Shown: positions 35,435 through 44,308, counted from the stretch's first letter. The stretch: DNA of 64,000 nt from Pirellulales bacterium (GCA_016935315.1 JAFGRD010000169.1:1-64000), one strand, 5' to 3'. The notes: generated by a model from the sequence alone, not told the origin. Translations and numbers: made by a program.

Positions 35435-36490
35435 ATGAGCACGAGCCACGCAAACAACTTTCCCAAGCTCCATAACGCCGCCTGGCCGGGGCTGGTCGGC
35501 AAGGGGGACGGCGGTGAACCGCCCATCGATCTGGACACCATGCTCGATATGACGGCCGCCGCGGAAGTGGACGGGATCTCGTTCGATGGTTTCGACATCT
35601 TCCTCTACCACCCGCACTTCGACATCGACGGCGGCGACGACGAGATCAAGGCCCTGGCCGACAAGGCCCAGGCGCGGGACCTGGACGTGGGCACGGTGGT
35701 GGCGCCGATCTACGAGGGTACCGGCGGCGGCTCGCCGATCGGAACGCCCCAGCAGCAAGCCGCCTTCCTCGGCCAGGTCCGCAAGGCGTGTGGCGTCGCC
35801 CAGAAGCTCCGTGAGCTGGGCGTGCGACCCCACGGCGCGGTGCGCTTCGATTCGGGTATCGGCGTGGAACCCTGGGCAGCCGACCCGGAAGGCAACATGA
35901 AGAAGATCGCCGACGTCTTCCGCCAGGCCTGCCAGATCGCCGAAGACCACGCCGAGCGGATGGTCGCCGAAGGCGAGATCTGCTGGGGCGGCATGCACAG
36001 TTGGCGACGGATGATCCAGCTCCTGGAGATGGTCGATCGGCCGCGAACGCTGGGCTTCCAGGCCGACATGTCGCATACGCTGCTGTACCTGCTGGGCTAC
36101 AACGCGCCGGAAGATGCGCTGTTGCCCGAGGGTTTCGACTTCAGCGATCGGGAGCAGTTCGACGCGGCCTACAAGCGGCTGACCGACGCCTTGCGCCCGT
36201 GGACGATCGAGTTGCACGTGGCTCAGAACGACGGCACGGTGCACGGCTCCGGCTCGCACGACAAGACGGGCCGCCACTGCCAGGCCACCGATCCGAACGG
36301 CAAGCTCGACATCCCCCACCACGCCGGCTACTGGCTCCGCGGCGCCGACGGCGAGCTGACGAAGCGCATCCCCCACCTCTGCTGGGACGGCTGCATGTTC
36401 GCCAACGCCGTGATGATGGACCCGCAAACCTGGCAAGACATCCTCCAGGCGATGATCGCGGTGCGCGACGCGCACGGCTGGCAGGAGTAG
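35435..36490 (+). CDS. Xylose-isomerase-like TIM-barrel protein (second copy)
   Basis: A 351-residue protein related to but clearly longer than the first barrel. It opens with FPKLHNAAWPGLVGKGDGG, contains VDGISFDGFDIFLYHPHFD, GVRPHGAVRFDSG, MVAEGEICWGGMHSWR (probable Glu ligand), LGFQADMSHTLLYLLGYN (Asp/His) and TIELHVAQNDGTVHG (His). The long insertion around GSHDKTGRHCQATDPNGKLD-IPHHAGYWLRG adds several His/Asp residues not typical of small epimerases. GAGG lies about 7 nt upstream of the ATG. The neighbouring Gfo/Idh dehydrogenase suggests action on oxidised (keto) sugars (inference). Confidence 0.82.
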   Translation: MSTSHANNFPKLHNAAWPGLVGKGDGGEPPIDLDTMLDMTAAAEVDGISFDGFDIFLYHPHFDIDGGDDEIKALADKAQARDLDVGTVVAPIYEGTGGGSPIGTPQQQAAFLGQVRKACGVAQKLRELGVRPHGAVRFDSGIGVEPWAADPEGNMKKIADVFRQACQIAEDHAERMVAEGEICWGGMHSWRRMIQLLEMVDRPRTLGFQADMSHTLLYLLGYNAPEDALLPEGFDFSDREQFDAAYKRLTDALRPWTIELHVAQNDGTVHGSGSHDKTGRHCQATDPNGKLDIPHHAGYWLRGADGELTKRIPHLCWDGCMFANAVMMDPQTWQDILQAMIAVRDAHGWQE

Positions 36491-36641
36491 AGTAACAGAA
36501 CACGTGTCTCATAATGCGGCGGCCGTCGGGCGCGCCGGGCAATCGCCCGCGATCGCGGTTCGGCAAGCGCGATGCAGCCCGCCGTTGCGGCTTTGTGAGT
36601 GAAACTGAACCGGACTTCCAACCCCTACGAGAGTACAAACC

Positions 36642-37808
36642 ATGAGCAAACCACTGAACGTCGGCGTGCTCGGCTGCGGCTTCATGGGCCGGGCCCACTC
36701 GAACGCGTATCTGCAAGTCAACCACTTCTTCGACCGCGAGCACCAGCCGGTGCTGAAGACCTGTTACGGCCGCCAGGAAGACCGCGAGAAGCTCGAAGCC
36801 TTCGCCAAGCGTTGGAGCTACGAGTCGATCGAGACGGATTGGCGCAAGGTGGTCGAGCGCGACGACATCGACCTAATCGACGTCTGCGTGCCCAACTTCA
36901 TGCACCACGATTGCGTGATCGCCGCGGCCGAGGCCGGCAAGATGATCATCTGCGAGAAGCCGCTGGCGATGAACGTGGCGGAGGCCGAGGAGATGGTCGC
37001 CGCGGTGGAGAAGGCGGGTGTGGCGAACATGGTGTCGTTCAATTATCGCCGCGTGCCGGCCATCGCGCTGATGAAGCAGATCATCGACGAGGGGCGCGTC
37101 GGCCGTCCCTTCCACTATCGGGCCACCTACAACCAGGACTACACCATCGGCGCCGACGTGCCCCAGGGCGGCATGGCGCTGTGGCGGCTCGACAGCCGCG
37201 TGGCCGGCTCCGGCGTGACCGGCGACCTGCTGGCCCACTCGATCGACTCGGCCGAATGGCTCAACGGCCCGATCGCCAAGGTTTGTGCCTACGCGGAGAC
37301 GTTCATCAAGCAACGGAAGCACGCCGACACGGGCAAGGTGGAGAAGGTCGACATCGACGACGCCTGCATGTTTCTGGCCGTGTTTGCCAACGGCTCGATC
37401 GGCACCTTCGAGAGCACGCGCTACGCCCGGGGGCGAAAGAACTACAGCACGATGGAAATCAACGGCGAGAACGGCGCGATGTTCTTCGACCTGGAGAACG
37501 CCCACATGCTGCGCTACTTCCGCTACGCCGACCCGGACACCGGCAAGAAGATCGAGGACCATCTGACCGGCTGGCAGGACATTCTGGTGACCAACTTCGA
37601 GCATCCGTACATGAAGAACTGGTGGGTGCCGGGCTGCGTGATCGGCTACGAGCACACGTTCACCAACAGTTTCGCCGATTTCCTGGCCGGCCTGGAAGGC
37701 GGCGAGTCGTTCCAGCCCGACATGAAGTGCGCCCTGCGGACGCAGCGGGTCTGCGAAGCCGTGCTGGCCAGCGCCAAGGCGGGGCAGTGGGTGGAAATTC
37801 CCGCCTGA
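36642..37808 (+). CDS. Gfo/Idh/MocA-family oxidoreductase
   Basis: A 388-residue NAD(P)-dependent sugar or polyol dehydrogenase. The Rossmann motif [16 protein letters not shown] is at residues 7-22. The EKPLA motif ([10 protein letters not shown]) holds the catalytic Lys. The C-terminal alpha/beta domain has [14 protein letters not shown], with the His usually involved in catalysis or binding, and [13 protein letters not shown]. No signal peptide is present, unlike the many TAT-exported planctomycete members, so it is cytosolic and fits the surrounding cytosolic isomerases. Such enzymes oxidise a ring hydroxyl (often C2 or C3) of hexoses, inositols or glycosides. Confidence 0.93.
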   Translation: MSKPLNVGVLGCGFMGRAHSNAYLQVNHFFDREHQPVLKTCYGRQEDREKLEAFAKRWSYESIETDWRKVVERDDIDLIDVCVPNFMHHDCVIAAAEAGKMIICEKPLAMNVAEAEEMVAAVEKAGVANMVSFNYRRVPAIALMKQIIDEGRVGRPFHYRATYNQDYTIGADVPQGGMALWRLDSRVAGSGVTGDLLAHSIDSAEWLNGPIAKVCAYAETFIKQRKHADTGKVEKVDIDDACMFLAVFANGSIGTFESTRYARGRKNYSTMEINGENGAMFFDLENAHMLRYFRYADPDTGKKIEDHLTGWQDILVTNFEHPYMKNWWVPGCVIGYEHTFTNSFADFLAGLEGGESFQPDMKCALRTQRVCEAVLASAKAGQWVEIPA

Positions 37809-37940
37809 GCCGTGGTAGGCCGTTGCACGGGGGCACGGGGATGAACCCGGCGGTTCGCCGTGCGATGCGTCGTCAACGGCATCGTGTATCACGCGTCCGC
37901 GCTGCGACCCCCGGTCGCGGCCTGATTCGTCGCAGCCGAC

Positions 37941-38600
37941 ATGAACTACCTCGCCCACGCACTACCGTTCCTCGACGACCCCTACTTCGTTGCGGGCACC
38001 GGCGTGCCGGATTGGCTTTCGGTGGTCGACCGCCGCGTTCGGGTCCGCTCGAAGCAGGTCCGGCCGTTTCTCAGCGACGCCGATCCAGAGACGGCAGCGG
38101 TGGCCGGGGGCATCTTGCAGCACCTGCGGGACGACGTCCGGTTCCATGAATCGCGACCGTTTGCCGAGTTGACGCTGGCGCTGTCGGCCAAGGTTCGCGA
38201 CGTGCTCAACGTCGAGTCCGGCTTCCAGTCGAGCTTCCTGGGACACCTACTGGTCGAGGTGCTCCTGGACGGCGCGTTGGTGGCAGAGGACCCCGAGCAG
38301 ATGGAAGCCTATTACCAGACGCTTCAGGCCGTCGACGCCCGGCAGGTCCAGCAGGCCGTCAACCGCATGGCCACCAAACAGACCGACCGGCTGGCGGCCA
38401 TGATTTCCGAGTTTTGCCGGCTGCGGATCTTGTCGGACTACGCGGAAGATGCCAAACTGATGGGTCGGCTGGGCCAAGTGATGCGCCGCGTCGGCTTCGA
38501 CCCGCCGCCGGAACACTTCGTCGAGCTGCTCCCGGAAGCCCGACGGATGGTCGCCGGCCGCAAGGAAGCGCTGCTGGAGGGCATTCCCACGTCTTCGTGA
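37941..38600 (+). CDS. AcpH-like (ACP phosphodiesterase-related) protein, function uncertain
   Basis: A 219-residue helical protein. The opening MNYLAHALPFLDDPYFVAGTG resembles the MNFLAH start of acyl-carrier-protein phosphodiesterase/DUF479 proteins. Later segments ILQHLRDDVRFHESRPF and SSFLGHLLVEVLLDGALV give a spaced His/Asp/Glu pattern (HLLVEVLLD) that could bind metal. Sequence outside these blocks is not close to AcpH, and no acyl-carrier gene is near. It sits inside the sugar cluster, 130 bp after the dehydrogenase, and could equally be an uncharacterised planctomycete protein. Confidence 0.55.
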   Translation: MNYLAHALPFLDDPYFVAGTGVPDWLSVVDRRVRVRSKQVRPFLSDADPETAAVAGGILQHLRDDVRFHESRPFAELTLALSAKVRDVLNVESGFQSSFLGHLLVEVLLDGALVAEDPEQMEAYYQTLQAVDARQVQQAVNRMATKQTDRLAAMISEFCRLRILSDYAEDAKLMGRLGQVMRRVGFDPPPEHFVELLPEARRMVAGRKEALLEGIPTSS

Positions 38601-38642
38601 ACCCGCCCGTATACGAAACCAAATCATACCCAGGAGAACGCC

Positions 38643-39494
38643 ATGCGATTCGGAATGAACTTGCTGATGTGGACCGATACGCTGACCGACGAGATGCTGC
38701 CGCTGCTGGATCAGATGAAGGAGATCGGTTTCGACACGGTCGAGATTCCCTGCTTCGATTTGGACGACTTGGACAACTATGCGAAATGGGGGAAGCGATT
38801 CGACGCCGTGGGCCTCTCGCGAACGGGGACGGCGGTCCGCGGACCGGACCAGAACATGATCAGCCCCGATGCGTCGATCCGCAAGGCGGGCGTCGAGGCG
38901 AACCAGCGCAACCTCGATTGTTGCGCGGCGGCCGGGTGCGAAGTGATGGCCGGGCCTATCCATTCGGCCCTGGGCCAGTTCAGCGGCCAAGGCCCCACCG
39001 AGGACGAATGGAAATGGGGCGTCGAGGGCATGCGGGCAGTCGCCGAGCACGCCGCCAAGGTCGGCGTGACGCTGGGCATCGAATACCTCAATCGCTTTGA
39101 GTGCTATTTCCTCAACACGGCAGCCGACGGGGCCCGATTCGTCCGTGACGTGGACCACCCGAGCTGCCAGATGATGTACGACACCTTCCACGCCCACATC
39201 GAAGAGAAGAGCATCCCCGAGGCCATCCGCGCGCTGAAGGGCTGCCTGGCCCACGTGCACATCTCGGAGAACGACCGCAGCACGCCGGGCCAGGGCAACG
39301 TCCGTTGGGATGCCAACTTCGACACGCTGAAGGAGATCGGCTACGATGGTTTCATGGTCGTCGAGGCGTTCGGGCTGGCCCTGGAAAAACTGGTAGCCGC
39401 CACCAAGATCTGGCGCCGCATGTACCAGAGCGAAGTCCGCCTGGCCACCGACGCGTTGAACTTCATGAAGACGGAAGTCGGCAAGCGATGGTAG
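38643..39494 (+). CDS. D-tagatose/D-psicose 3-epimerase-like TIM-barrel enzyme
   Basis: A 283-residue protein close in layout to ketohexose 3-epimerases. It starts MRFGMNLLMWTDTL and carries the two catalytic/metal Glu residues: Glu147 in LGIEYLNRFECYFLNT and Glu241 in FMVVEAFG. The Asp180 (MMYDTFHAHIEE) and His206 (HVHISENDR) ligands complete the four-ligand metal site. The GxGxxxW-type segment GQGNVRWDANFDTLK also fits. Enzymes of this family epimerise free ketoses at C3 without phosphorylation. AGGAG lies about 7 nt upstream of the ATG. It closes the sugar cluster and overlaps scpB by 7 bp. Confidence 0.88.
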   Translation: MRFGMNLLMWTDTLTDEMLPLLDQMKEIGFDTVEIPCFDLDDLDNYAKWGKRFDAVGLSRTGTAVRGPDQNMISPDASIRKAGVEANQRNLDCCAAAGCEVMAGPIHSALGQFSGQGPTEDEWKWGVEGMRAVAEHAAKVGVTLGIEYLNRFECYFLNTAADGARFVRDVDHPSCQMMYDTFHAHIEEKSIPEAIRALKGCLAHVHISENDRSTPGQGNVRWDANFDTLKEIGYDGFMVVEAFGLALEKLVAATKIWRRMYQSEVRLATDALNFMKTEVGKRW

Positions 39495-40270
39495 TCGACC
39501 GGGATGGGCAAGCTGCCGAGCCGGAGCCCGAATCGCCGCAGCCTCAGGGTATCTCGCTGAGCGAGCTGACCGAGGCGTTTGCGCAGGCGATGGGCGTCGA
39601 TCCGAAGGCTCCCGGCCAGCCGCCGACGACGTCGCAGGGGTCGCCGCCGGCGGAACCTGCCGACACGGCCGACGAGCCGGCGGCCGATCTGTCGGACGAG
39701 CACGAGCCGGCGCCGGGGGGCGAGGAAGACGATCGCTGTGAAATCAGCCCCCGAAGCATTTTCGAAGCCATGCTGTTTGTCGGCGATCGGGAAAGCCAGC
39801 CGCTTTCGGGGGCTCGAGCGGCCGAATGGATGCGGGGCGTCGAGGCGGATGAGATTCCGCAACTCGTCGGCGCGCTCAACAGCCGCTACGCTGAGAACAA
39901 TTGCCCGTATCACATCATCCATGAAGGGGGCGGGTACCGGCTGACGCTCCGCAAGCCGTTCCACGGCCTGCGCAATCGGTTCTACGGCCGGGTGCGCGAG
40001 GCCCGCCTGTCGCAGGCCGCCGTCGACGTGCTGGCCATCGTGGCCTATCAGCAGCCGCTGACCACCGACCAGATTACCCGCTTGCGAGGAAAACCCTGTG
40101 GCCACGTGCTGCTGCAACTGGTGCGCCGGGGGCTGTTGCGGATCGAGCGGCAACAGGAAGGTGGAAAGCGGCGAACGGCCCGATACCGGACGACGGCGCG
40201 TTTTCTGGGACTCTTCGGTCTGGAGACCCTGGAGGATTTGCCGCAAAGCGAAGAGTTGCAGCGACAGTAG
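39488..40270 (+). CDS. scpB: Segregation and condensation protein ScpB
   Basis: A 260-residue kleisin-associated subunit of the SMC-ScpA-ScpB chromosome condensation complex. An acidic, Pro-rich, probably disordered leader of about 85 residues, longer than usual, precedes the two winged-helix domains. These begin with RSIFEAMLFVGDRESQPLS and include YHIIHEGGGYRLTLRK and LSQAAVDVLAIVAYQQPLTTDQITRLRG, the ScpB hallmark, followed by LVRRGLLRIERQQ and FLGLFGLETLEDLP. The ATG overlaps the upstream epimerase stop (ATGGTAG), so translation is likely coupled to the sugar cluster, an odd partner for a chromosome gene. ScpA is not adjacent. Confidence 0.9.
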   Translation: MVVDRDGQAAEPEPESPQPQGISLSELTEAFAQAMGVDPKAPGQPPTTSQGSPPAEPADTADEPAADLSDEHEPAPGGEEDDRCEISPRSIFEAMLFVGDRESQPLSGARAAEWMRGVEADEIPQLVGALNSRYAENNCPYHIIHEGGGYRLTLRKPFHGLRNRFYGRVREARLSQAAVDVLAIVAYQQPLTTDQITRLRGKPCGHVLLQLVRRGLLRIERQQEGGKRRTARYRTTARFLGLFGLETLEDLPQSEELQRQ

Positions 40271-40672
40271 ACGCTTCGCCGTGGGGATAGCCGATGGCGG
40301 AAACCCCTATCGCGAAGTGGGTCGCGCCCGTCGAAGGATGGGTGGCACGAGCGGCGACGGAATCCCCAAGTCGTTGAAATAAAAGAACTTGGGCGTTTCA
40401 TCCAAAACAAGTGCTGACGACGCGGAAGGGCGTTGGTAGAATACTAGAGTTGAATTGACTAGGATCGTACGCGGCTGTGGCGGTCGTTTCCCGCGCAGCG
40501 GCGTCAGTTCAATCAGCCAGTCTTGATCCCCGGGGCGGTACGTCGCGATCGAAAATCTCCGATCGAAAGACAACCAAGTGAGCAGGTGAGGAAAACTCGC
40601 CTGAGCATCTATCGCAGCATTCTGTTGGTCTTGCCGCCTTCGTTTCTGCCTCTCGGCCCGGACGCTTGCCGT
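40271..40672. other. Intergenic region upstream of rpe
   Basis: No gene is recognised in these 402 bp. A possible promoter (CTGACG, 17-bp spacer, TAGAAT) lies at 40414-40442. A short direct repeat GATCGAAA occurs near 40545 and 40562. I see no terminator for scpB. Confidence 0.4.
40414..40442 (+). promoter_or_regulatory. Possible promoter for the rpe-accD block
   Basis: CTGACG (40414-40419, four of six bases of the -35 consensus) is spaced 17 bp from TAGAAT (40437-40442, five of six bases of the -10). The transcript would have a leader of more than 200 nt before rpe. The match is moderate and not supported by anything else. Confidence 0.3.
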
Positions 40673-41377
40673 ATGTCGACCGCTGAACTGCTTACCGACT
40701 TGCACGCCGAGGTCCCGTTGATCGGGCCGTCGCTGTTGGCGTGCGATTTCGGCAATCTCCAGCGGGAGATCGGCCGGGTGGAAGAGGCGGGCGCCCGGAT
40801 CATTCATTTGGACGTGATGGACGGGCATTTCGTGCCCAACATCAGTTTCGGGCTGCCGATTGTAGCCGCCGCCCGCCGGGCAACCGACCTGCCGCTGGAC
40901 GTGCACCTGATGATCTCCGATCCGGCCCGCTACGTGCGGCCGTTTCGCGAGGCCGGGGCCGACCTGCTGACGATCCATATCGAAGCCGTCCCGCAACCGC
41001 GGCCCCTGCTGGAAGAGATTCGCTCGCTGGGTGCGGCGGCGGGCATTACGCTGAATCCTCCCACGCCCGTTTCCGCCCTGGAAGACTGCCTCGATCTGTG
41101 CGACCTGGTGTTGGTGATGAGCGTGATGCCGGGTTTTGGCGGGCAGGAGTTCGACCCGGTGGCACTGGAGAAGCTGCGGCGACTGCGCGAGTTGGTCGGC
41201 GCCGACGTCCTGCTGTCGGTCGACGGCGGCATCAACTCAAAGACGATCCAACTGTGTTCCGCGGCCGGTGCCGATTTGTTCGTGGCCGGAACCGCTTTGT
41301 TTTCCCAAGACGACTACGGTCGGGTCCTCCGCGAGATGACCGGCCTGGCAAGATCGCGTAAGGACGTACGGACTTAA
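40673..41377 (+). CDS. rpe: Ribulose-phosphate 3-epimerase
   Basis: A 234-residue TIM-barrel enzyme that interconverts ribulose 5-phosphate and xylulose 5-phosphate in the pentose phosphate pathway. It shows GPSLLACDFGNLQREI, the metal-binding HLDVMDGHFVPNISFG, LDVHLMISDP (His/Asp), MSVMPGFGGQEF and LSVDGGINSKT, the phosphate-binding region. The start at 40673 is the first Met near the conserved N-terminus, with no strong ribosome binding site. It is followed after 2 bp by the histidine-phosphatase-like gene and then by accD. Confidence 0.96.
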   Translation: MSTAELLTDLHAEVPLIGPSLLACDFGNLQREIGRVEEAGARIIHLDVMDGHFVPNISFGLPIVAAARRATDLPLDVHLMISDPARYVRPFREAGADLLTIHIEAVPQPRPLLEEIRSLGAAAGITLNPPTPVSALEDCLDLCDLVLVMSVMPGFGGQEFDPVALEKLRRLRELVGADVLLSVDGGINSKTIQLCSAAGADLFVAGTALFSQDDYGRVLREMTGLARSRKDVRT

Positions 41378-41379
41378 TC

Positions 41380-41964
41380 ATGCTCCAGATCATACTCATC
41401 CGGCCCGGATCGACCGACTACGACCAGCAGCATCGCATCCAAGGGACGCTGGACATTCCGCTGAACGAACAGGGTAGCGACGAGGTGGCTCAGACCGTCG
41501 AGCAGTTGGCCGGAAGAGGGATCGAAACGGTGTACGCACCGCCCACCCAACCGGCGGAACAGACGGGCCAGGCCATTGCCAAGGGCTTGGGCGTCAAGCT
41601 CAGGAAGCTGGAGCGGATGCAGAACCTTGACCATGGGCTGTGGCAGGGGATGCGGGTCGAGGATGTGCGTCAGAAGCAACCCAAGGTCTATCGCCAGTGG
41701 CAGGAGCAACCCGAGAACGTCTGCCCGCCCGAGGGCGAAATGCTCAGCCAGGCCGGAGAGCGCGTCCGCGCGGCGATCATGAAGTTGTTGAAGCGTCACA
41801 GGGAGGGCGTGATCGGGCTGGTTCTCTCCGAGCCGTTGGCCAGCCTGGTGCGCCATTTCGTGCAACACGTCGAGTTGGGGGATTTATGGAAGGCGACCAA
41901 CGGGCACGGGAGCTGGGAGATTCTGGAAGTGGAACCGGAGAAGCTGCTCGCCCATAGCAGTTAA
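41380..41964 (+). CDS. Histidine-phosphatase-superfamily homologue lacking catalytic histidines (pseudoenzyme)
   Basis: A 194-residue protein with the phosphoglycerate-mutase-like fold pattern: [50 protein letters not shown], then a C-terminal strand [18 protein letters not shown]. In active enzymes the first motif is RHGxT; here it is RPGST, with Pro9 replacing the phospho-accepting His. The second catalytic His (normally SHG) is replaced by Glu151-Pro152, and the usual Arg of the S/TxLxRA motif is missing ([10 protein letters not shown]). The frame is intact and codon use is normal, so this looks like a retained non-catalytic protein. It is tightly placed between rpe (2 bp) and accD (10 bp). 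Confidence 0.82.
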   Translation: MLQIILIRPGSTDYDQQHRIQGTLDIPLNEQGSDEVAQTVEQLAGRGIETVYAPPTQPAEQTGQAIAKGLGVKLRKLERMQNLDHGLWQGMRVEDVRQKQPKVYRQWQEQPENVCPPEGEMLSQAGERVRAAIMKLLKRHREGVIGLVLSEPLASLVRHFVQHVELGDLWKATNGHGSWEILEVEPEKLLAHSS

Positions 41965-41974
41965 GGACTCAAGC

Positions 41975-42826
41975 ATGGCCGCAAACGCCTCGGACTCGAG
42001 TAGCTGGAAGAACATGATCAAGCGTCCCAAGCGGGGAGTTCCCGAAGGGCTCTGGCGCCGCTGCCCCGGTTGTCAGGAAACCATTTTCCGCAAGGAGGCC
42101 GAGAAACGGCTGGGGGTTTGTCCGGAGTGCGACTACCACTGGTACGTGCCCGCCCGCGAGCGGATTCGCCAGGTGCTCGACGAGGGCACCTTCGAGGAAT
42201 GGGACGCCGAACTGGAGCCGACCGATCCGCTGGAGTTCGTCGACAGTCGGCCTTATTGCCAGCGGTTGAAGGAAGAACAGGAGCGCACCGGTCTGCGCGA
42301 CGCGGCCGTGGTGGGAACCGGCATGATTCGCGCCCGACGCGTCGCTTTCGGGGTGACCGACTCGGCGTTCATCATGGGCAGCATGGGCTCGGTGGTCGGC
42401 GAGAAGCTCACTCGAACCGTCGAACGCGCGACCGAGCAGCACCTGCCGCTGATCATCATCTCGGGCTCCGGCGGCGGTGCCCGGATGCACGAAGGTCTGC
42501 TCTCGCTGATGCAGATGGCCAAGGTTTCCGCCGCGCTGGCCCGCTTCGACGCCGCCGAAGGCCTCTTCATCTCCGTGCTGACCAACCCGACCATGGGCGG
42601 CGTGGCGGCCAGCTTCGCCTCGCTGGGCGACGTGGTGTTCGCCGAGCCGAAGGCGCTGATCGGTTTTGCCGGGCCGCGAACCATCAAGGCCACCATCCGC
42701 ATCGAGTTGCCCAAAGGCTTCCAGACCAGCGAGTTCCTGCTGGAGCACGGCTTCATCGATCGGATCGTGCGGCGCCAGGACCTCAAGAGCGAAATCGCCC
42801 GGACTATCGACTTCTGCGGAAAGTAG
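41975..42826 (+). CDS. accD: Acetyl-CoA carboxylase carboxyltransferase beta subunit
   Basis: A 283-residue AccD, which with AccA transfers the carboxyl group from carboxybiotin to acetyl-CoA, the first step of fatty-acid synthesis. An N-terminal zinc ribbon uses Cys30, Cys33, Cys49 and Cys52 (RCPGC ... CPECDYHW). The crotonase-fold domain has [23 protein letters not shown], the oxyanion Gly-Gly pair, [17 protein letters not shown] and [19 protein letters not shown] lies about 7 nt upstream of the ATG. Downstream a kinase-like gene starts after 13 bp, suggesting an operon. Confidence 0.96.
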   Translation: MAANASDSSSWKNMIKRPKRGVPEGLWRRCPGCQETIFRKEAEKRLGVCPECDYHWYVPARERIRQVLDEGTFEEWDAELEPTDPLEFVDSRPYCQRLKEEQERTGLRDAAVVGTGMIRARRVAFGVTDSAFIMGSMGSVVGEKLTRTVERATEQHLPLIIISGSGGGARMHEGLLSLMQMAKVSAALARFDAAEGLFISVLTNPTMGGVAASFASLGDVVFAEPKALIGFAGPRTIKATIRIELPKGFQTSEFLLEHGFIDRIVRRQDLKSEIARTIDFCGK

Positions 42827-42839
42827 ATCCTCTCGAACC

Positions 42840-43715
42840 ATGGCCCTGCTCGACCGATTCAAGTCCACCTTCGGCGGCGGCAAGCTGAACGTGTCGTCGC
42901 GGTTTGCCCTGCTGCGTCGGGCGATCTCGGGTACGATGTCGAATTTCTACATGGCCCGTGATCTCCGCACCAACGAGGTCGTGGGGCTGAAGATCCTCGA
43001 TCCGGAGAAGACGGCCGCCTTCGAGACCCGCTTCAAGGGCCTGAAGAAGCCGACCGAAGGCGAAATCGCCGTGCAACTGAAGCACCCTCGAATCGTCAAG
43101 ACCTACGAGCACGGCGTCACGAACCAGAACGAGCAATACCTGGTGATGGAGTTTCTCGAGGGCGCCGGCATGAATTCGGTGCTGGTCGGCGGCAACGACC
43201 GCATCCTGGAGGGCCACCGCGTGCGGTTCATCCGCCAGGCGGCCGAAGCCCTCTCCGCCGTCCACGCTGCCGGCTTCCTCCACCGCGATATGTGCCCGAG
43301 AAACCTCATCGTCACCGACCACGGCCAGAACGTGAAGCTGATCGACTTCGGGCTGAGTGTGCCGGCGACCAGGCTGTTCATGCAACCGGGCAACCGCACG
43401 GGGGCACCCAACTACATGGCTCCCGAGTTGGTCCGCCGCCAGGCGACCGACAAGCGGCTGGACGTGTTCGCCTTCGGGGTAACCGCCTATGAGATCTGCA
43501 CATACCAGTTGCCCTGGATGCGCGGCGAGACCGGCATGGCGGCCATGACCCACAACCGCCCCCCCGCGGACATCCGGAGCCTCCGCCCCCAGATCAATCC
43601 GATTTTGGCCCGGGCGATCCACCACTGCATCGAGCCCCAGTTGAAGAACCGCTGCGAATCGATCGACCACTTTCTGGAGATGATCCACGACGTGAAGCAC
43701 GCGGACCAGCAGTAG
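42840..43715 (+). CDS. Divergent protein-kinase-fold protein
   Basis: A 291-residue kinase-like protein without membrane segment. The ATP-binding Lys51 (VVGLKIL), Glu75 (EGEIAVQL), catalytic Asp150 in HRD (148-150), Asn155 and DFG (169-171) are all present, as is the MAPEL motif. Two positions are unusual: the glycine loop is degenerate (LLRRAISGTMSNFYMAR instead of GxGxxG), and the conserved Lys two residues after HRD is Cys152 (HRDMCPRN). Phosphotransfer may be weak or altered. It lies 13 bp after accD and ends at a strong terminator. Confidence 0.83.
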   Translation: MALLDRFKSTFGGGKLNVSSRFALLRRAISGTMSNFYMARDLRTNEVVGLKILDPEKTAAFETRFKGLKKPTEGEIAVQLKHPRIVKTYEHGVTNQNEQYLVMEFLEGAGMNSVLVGGNDRILEGHRVRFIRQAAEALSAVHAAGFLHRDMCPRNLIVTDHGQNVKLIDFGLSVPATRLFMQPGNRTGAPNYMAPELVRRQATDKRLDVFAFGVTAYEICTYQLPWMRGETGMAAMTHNRPPADIRSLRPQINPILARAIHHCIEPQLKNRCESIDHFLEMIHDVKHADQQ

Positions 43716-43725
43716 GGTATCTGTG

Positions 43726-43746
43726 CCACTCCAGAGAGTGGTTTTT
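43726..43746 (+). terminator. Intrinsic terminator of the rpe-accD-kinase block
   Basis: A perfect 6-bp stem CCACTC (43726-43731) and GAGTGG (43736-43741) with tetraloop CAGA is followed at once by TTTTT (43742-43746). It begins 10 bp after the kinase stop codon and is the clearest rho-independent terminator in the window. Confidence 0.85.
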
Positions 43747-43957
43747 CCCGCCGTGTCGGGCCTCGTCCCTTCCGCTTGCAGCCCCGCCTTGCGGCCCGTA
43801 TACTAACATGTTCCCCGTGCCGTTGCCGGGATCAAGTAGCGGGCTGGAGCCGCCCCGCCGCAGGGCGGCTTCCCCCACGCAGATAGCACATTGCCGGTCG
43901 ATTGCCGCCGAGAGGCTCGGCCGGTTTCCGACAATACAGACGAGGAGATCGACGACG

Positions 43958-44182
43958 ATGAGCATGGACAAGAGCCTCCGGCTACGGCGTGGCTTGATCC
44001 GCAGTCGGAGCGTGTTGACGCGTGTCGAGCGGATCGAACGCCTCAAGGCGGCCGACCGCTGGAGCGAGGGCGACAGCCCCTTCGGCCTGGACAAGGTCCG
44101 CGTCTACAAAATCTCGCTCAAGAAGAAAAAGAAGAAGAAAGAGGACGAGACCGCCGAGGCCGGCGCGGCCAAGAAGGGCTAG
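43958..44182 (+). CDS. PVC-type small basic protein
   Basis: A 74-residue protein matching the 'small basic protein' family of Verrucomicrobia/Chlamydiae/Planctomycetes (the TIGR04137 type). It begins MSMDKSLRLRRGLIRSRSVLTRVERIERLK, short of residue 31, then has DRWSEGDSPFGLDKVRVYK and a run of seven Lys in the tail before an acidic-Ala end. GAGGAG lies about 12 nt upstream of the ATG. Its function is unknown to me; the composition suggests nucleic-acid or ribosome association. The gene lies just after the terminator at 43.7 kb. Confidence 0.85.
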   Translation: MSMDKSLRLRRGLIRSRSVLTRVERIERLKAADRWSEGDSPFGLDKVRVYKISLKKKKKKKEDETAEAGAAKKG

Positions 44183-44308
44183 CAGCCGGACCGGACAGCC
44201 GTCTGCACCGCCTTTCCCACCACAAGAACGCCCAACTCGTTCGTTCACGAGTCCCGATCATCGGGCAGAGCCGGGCGCCGGTTTATCTGGCTGGCGGAGG
44301 AGCGTCCC

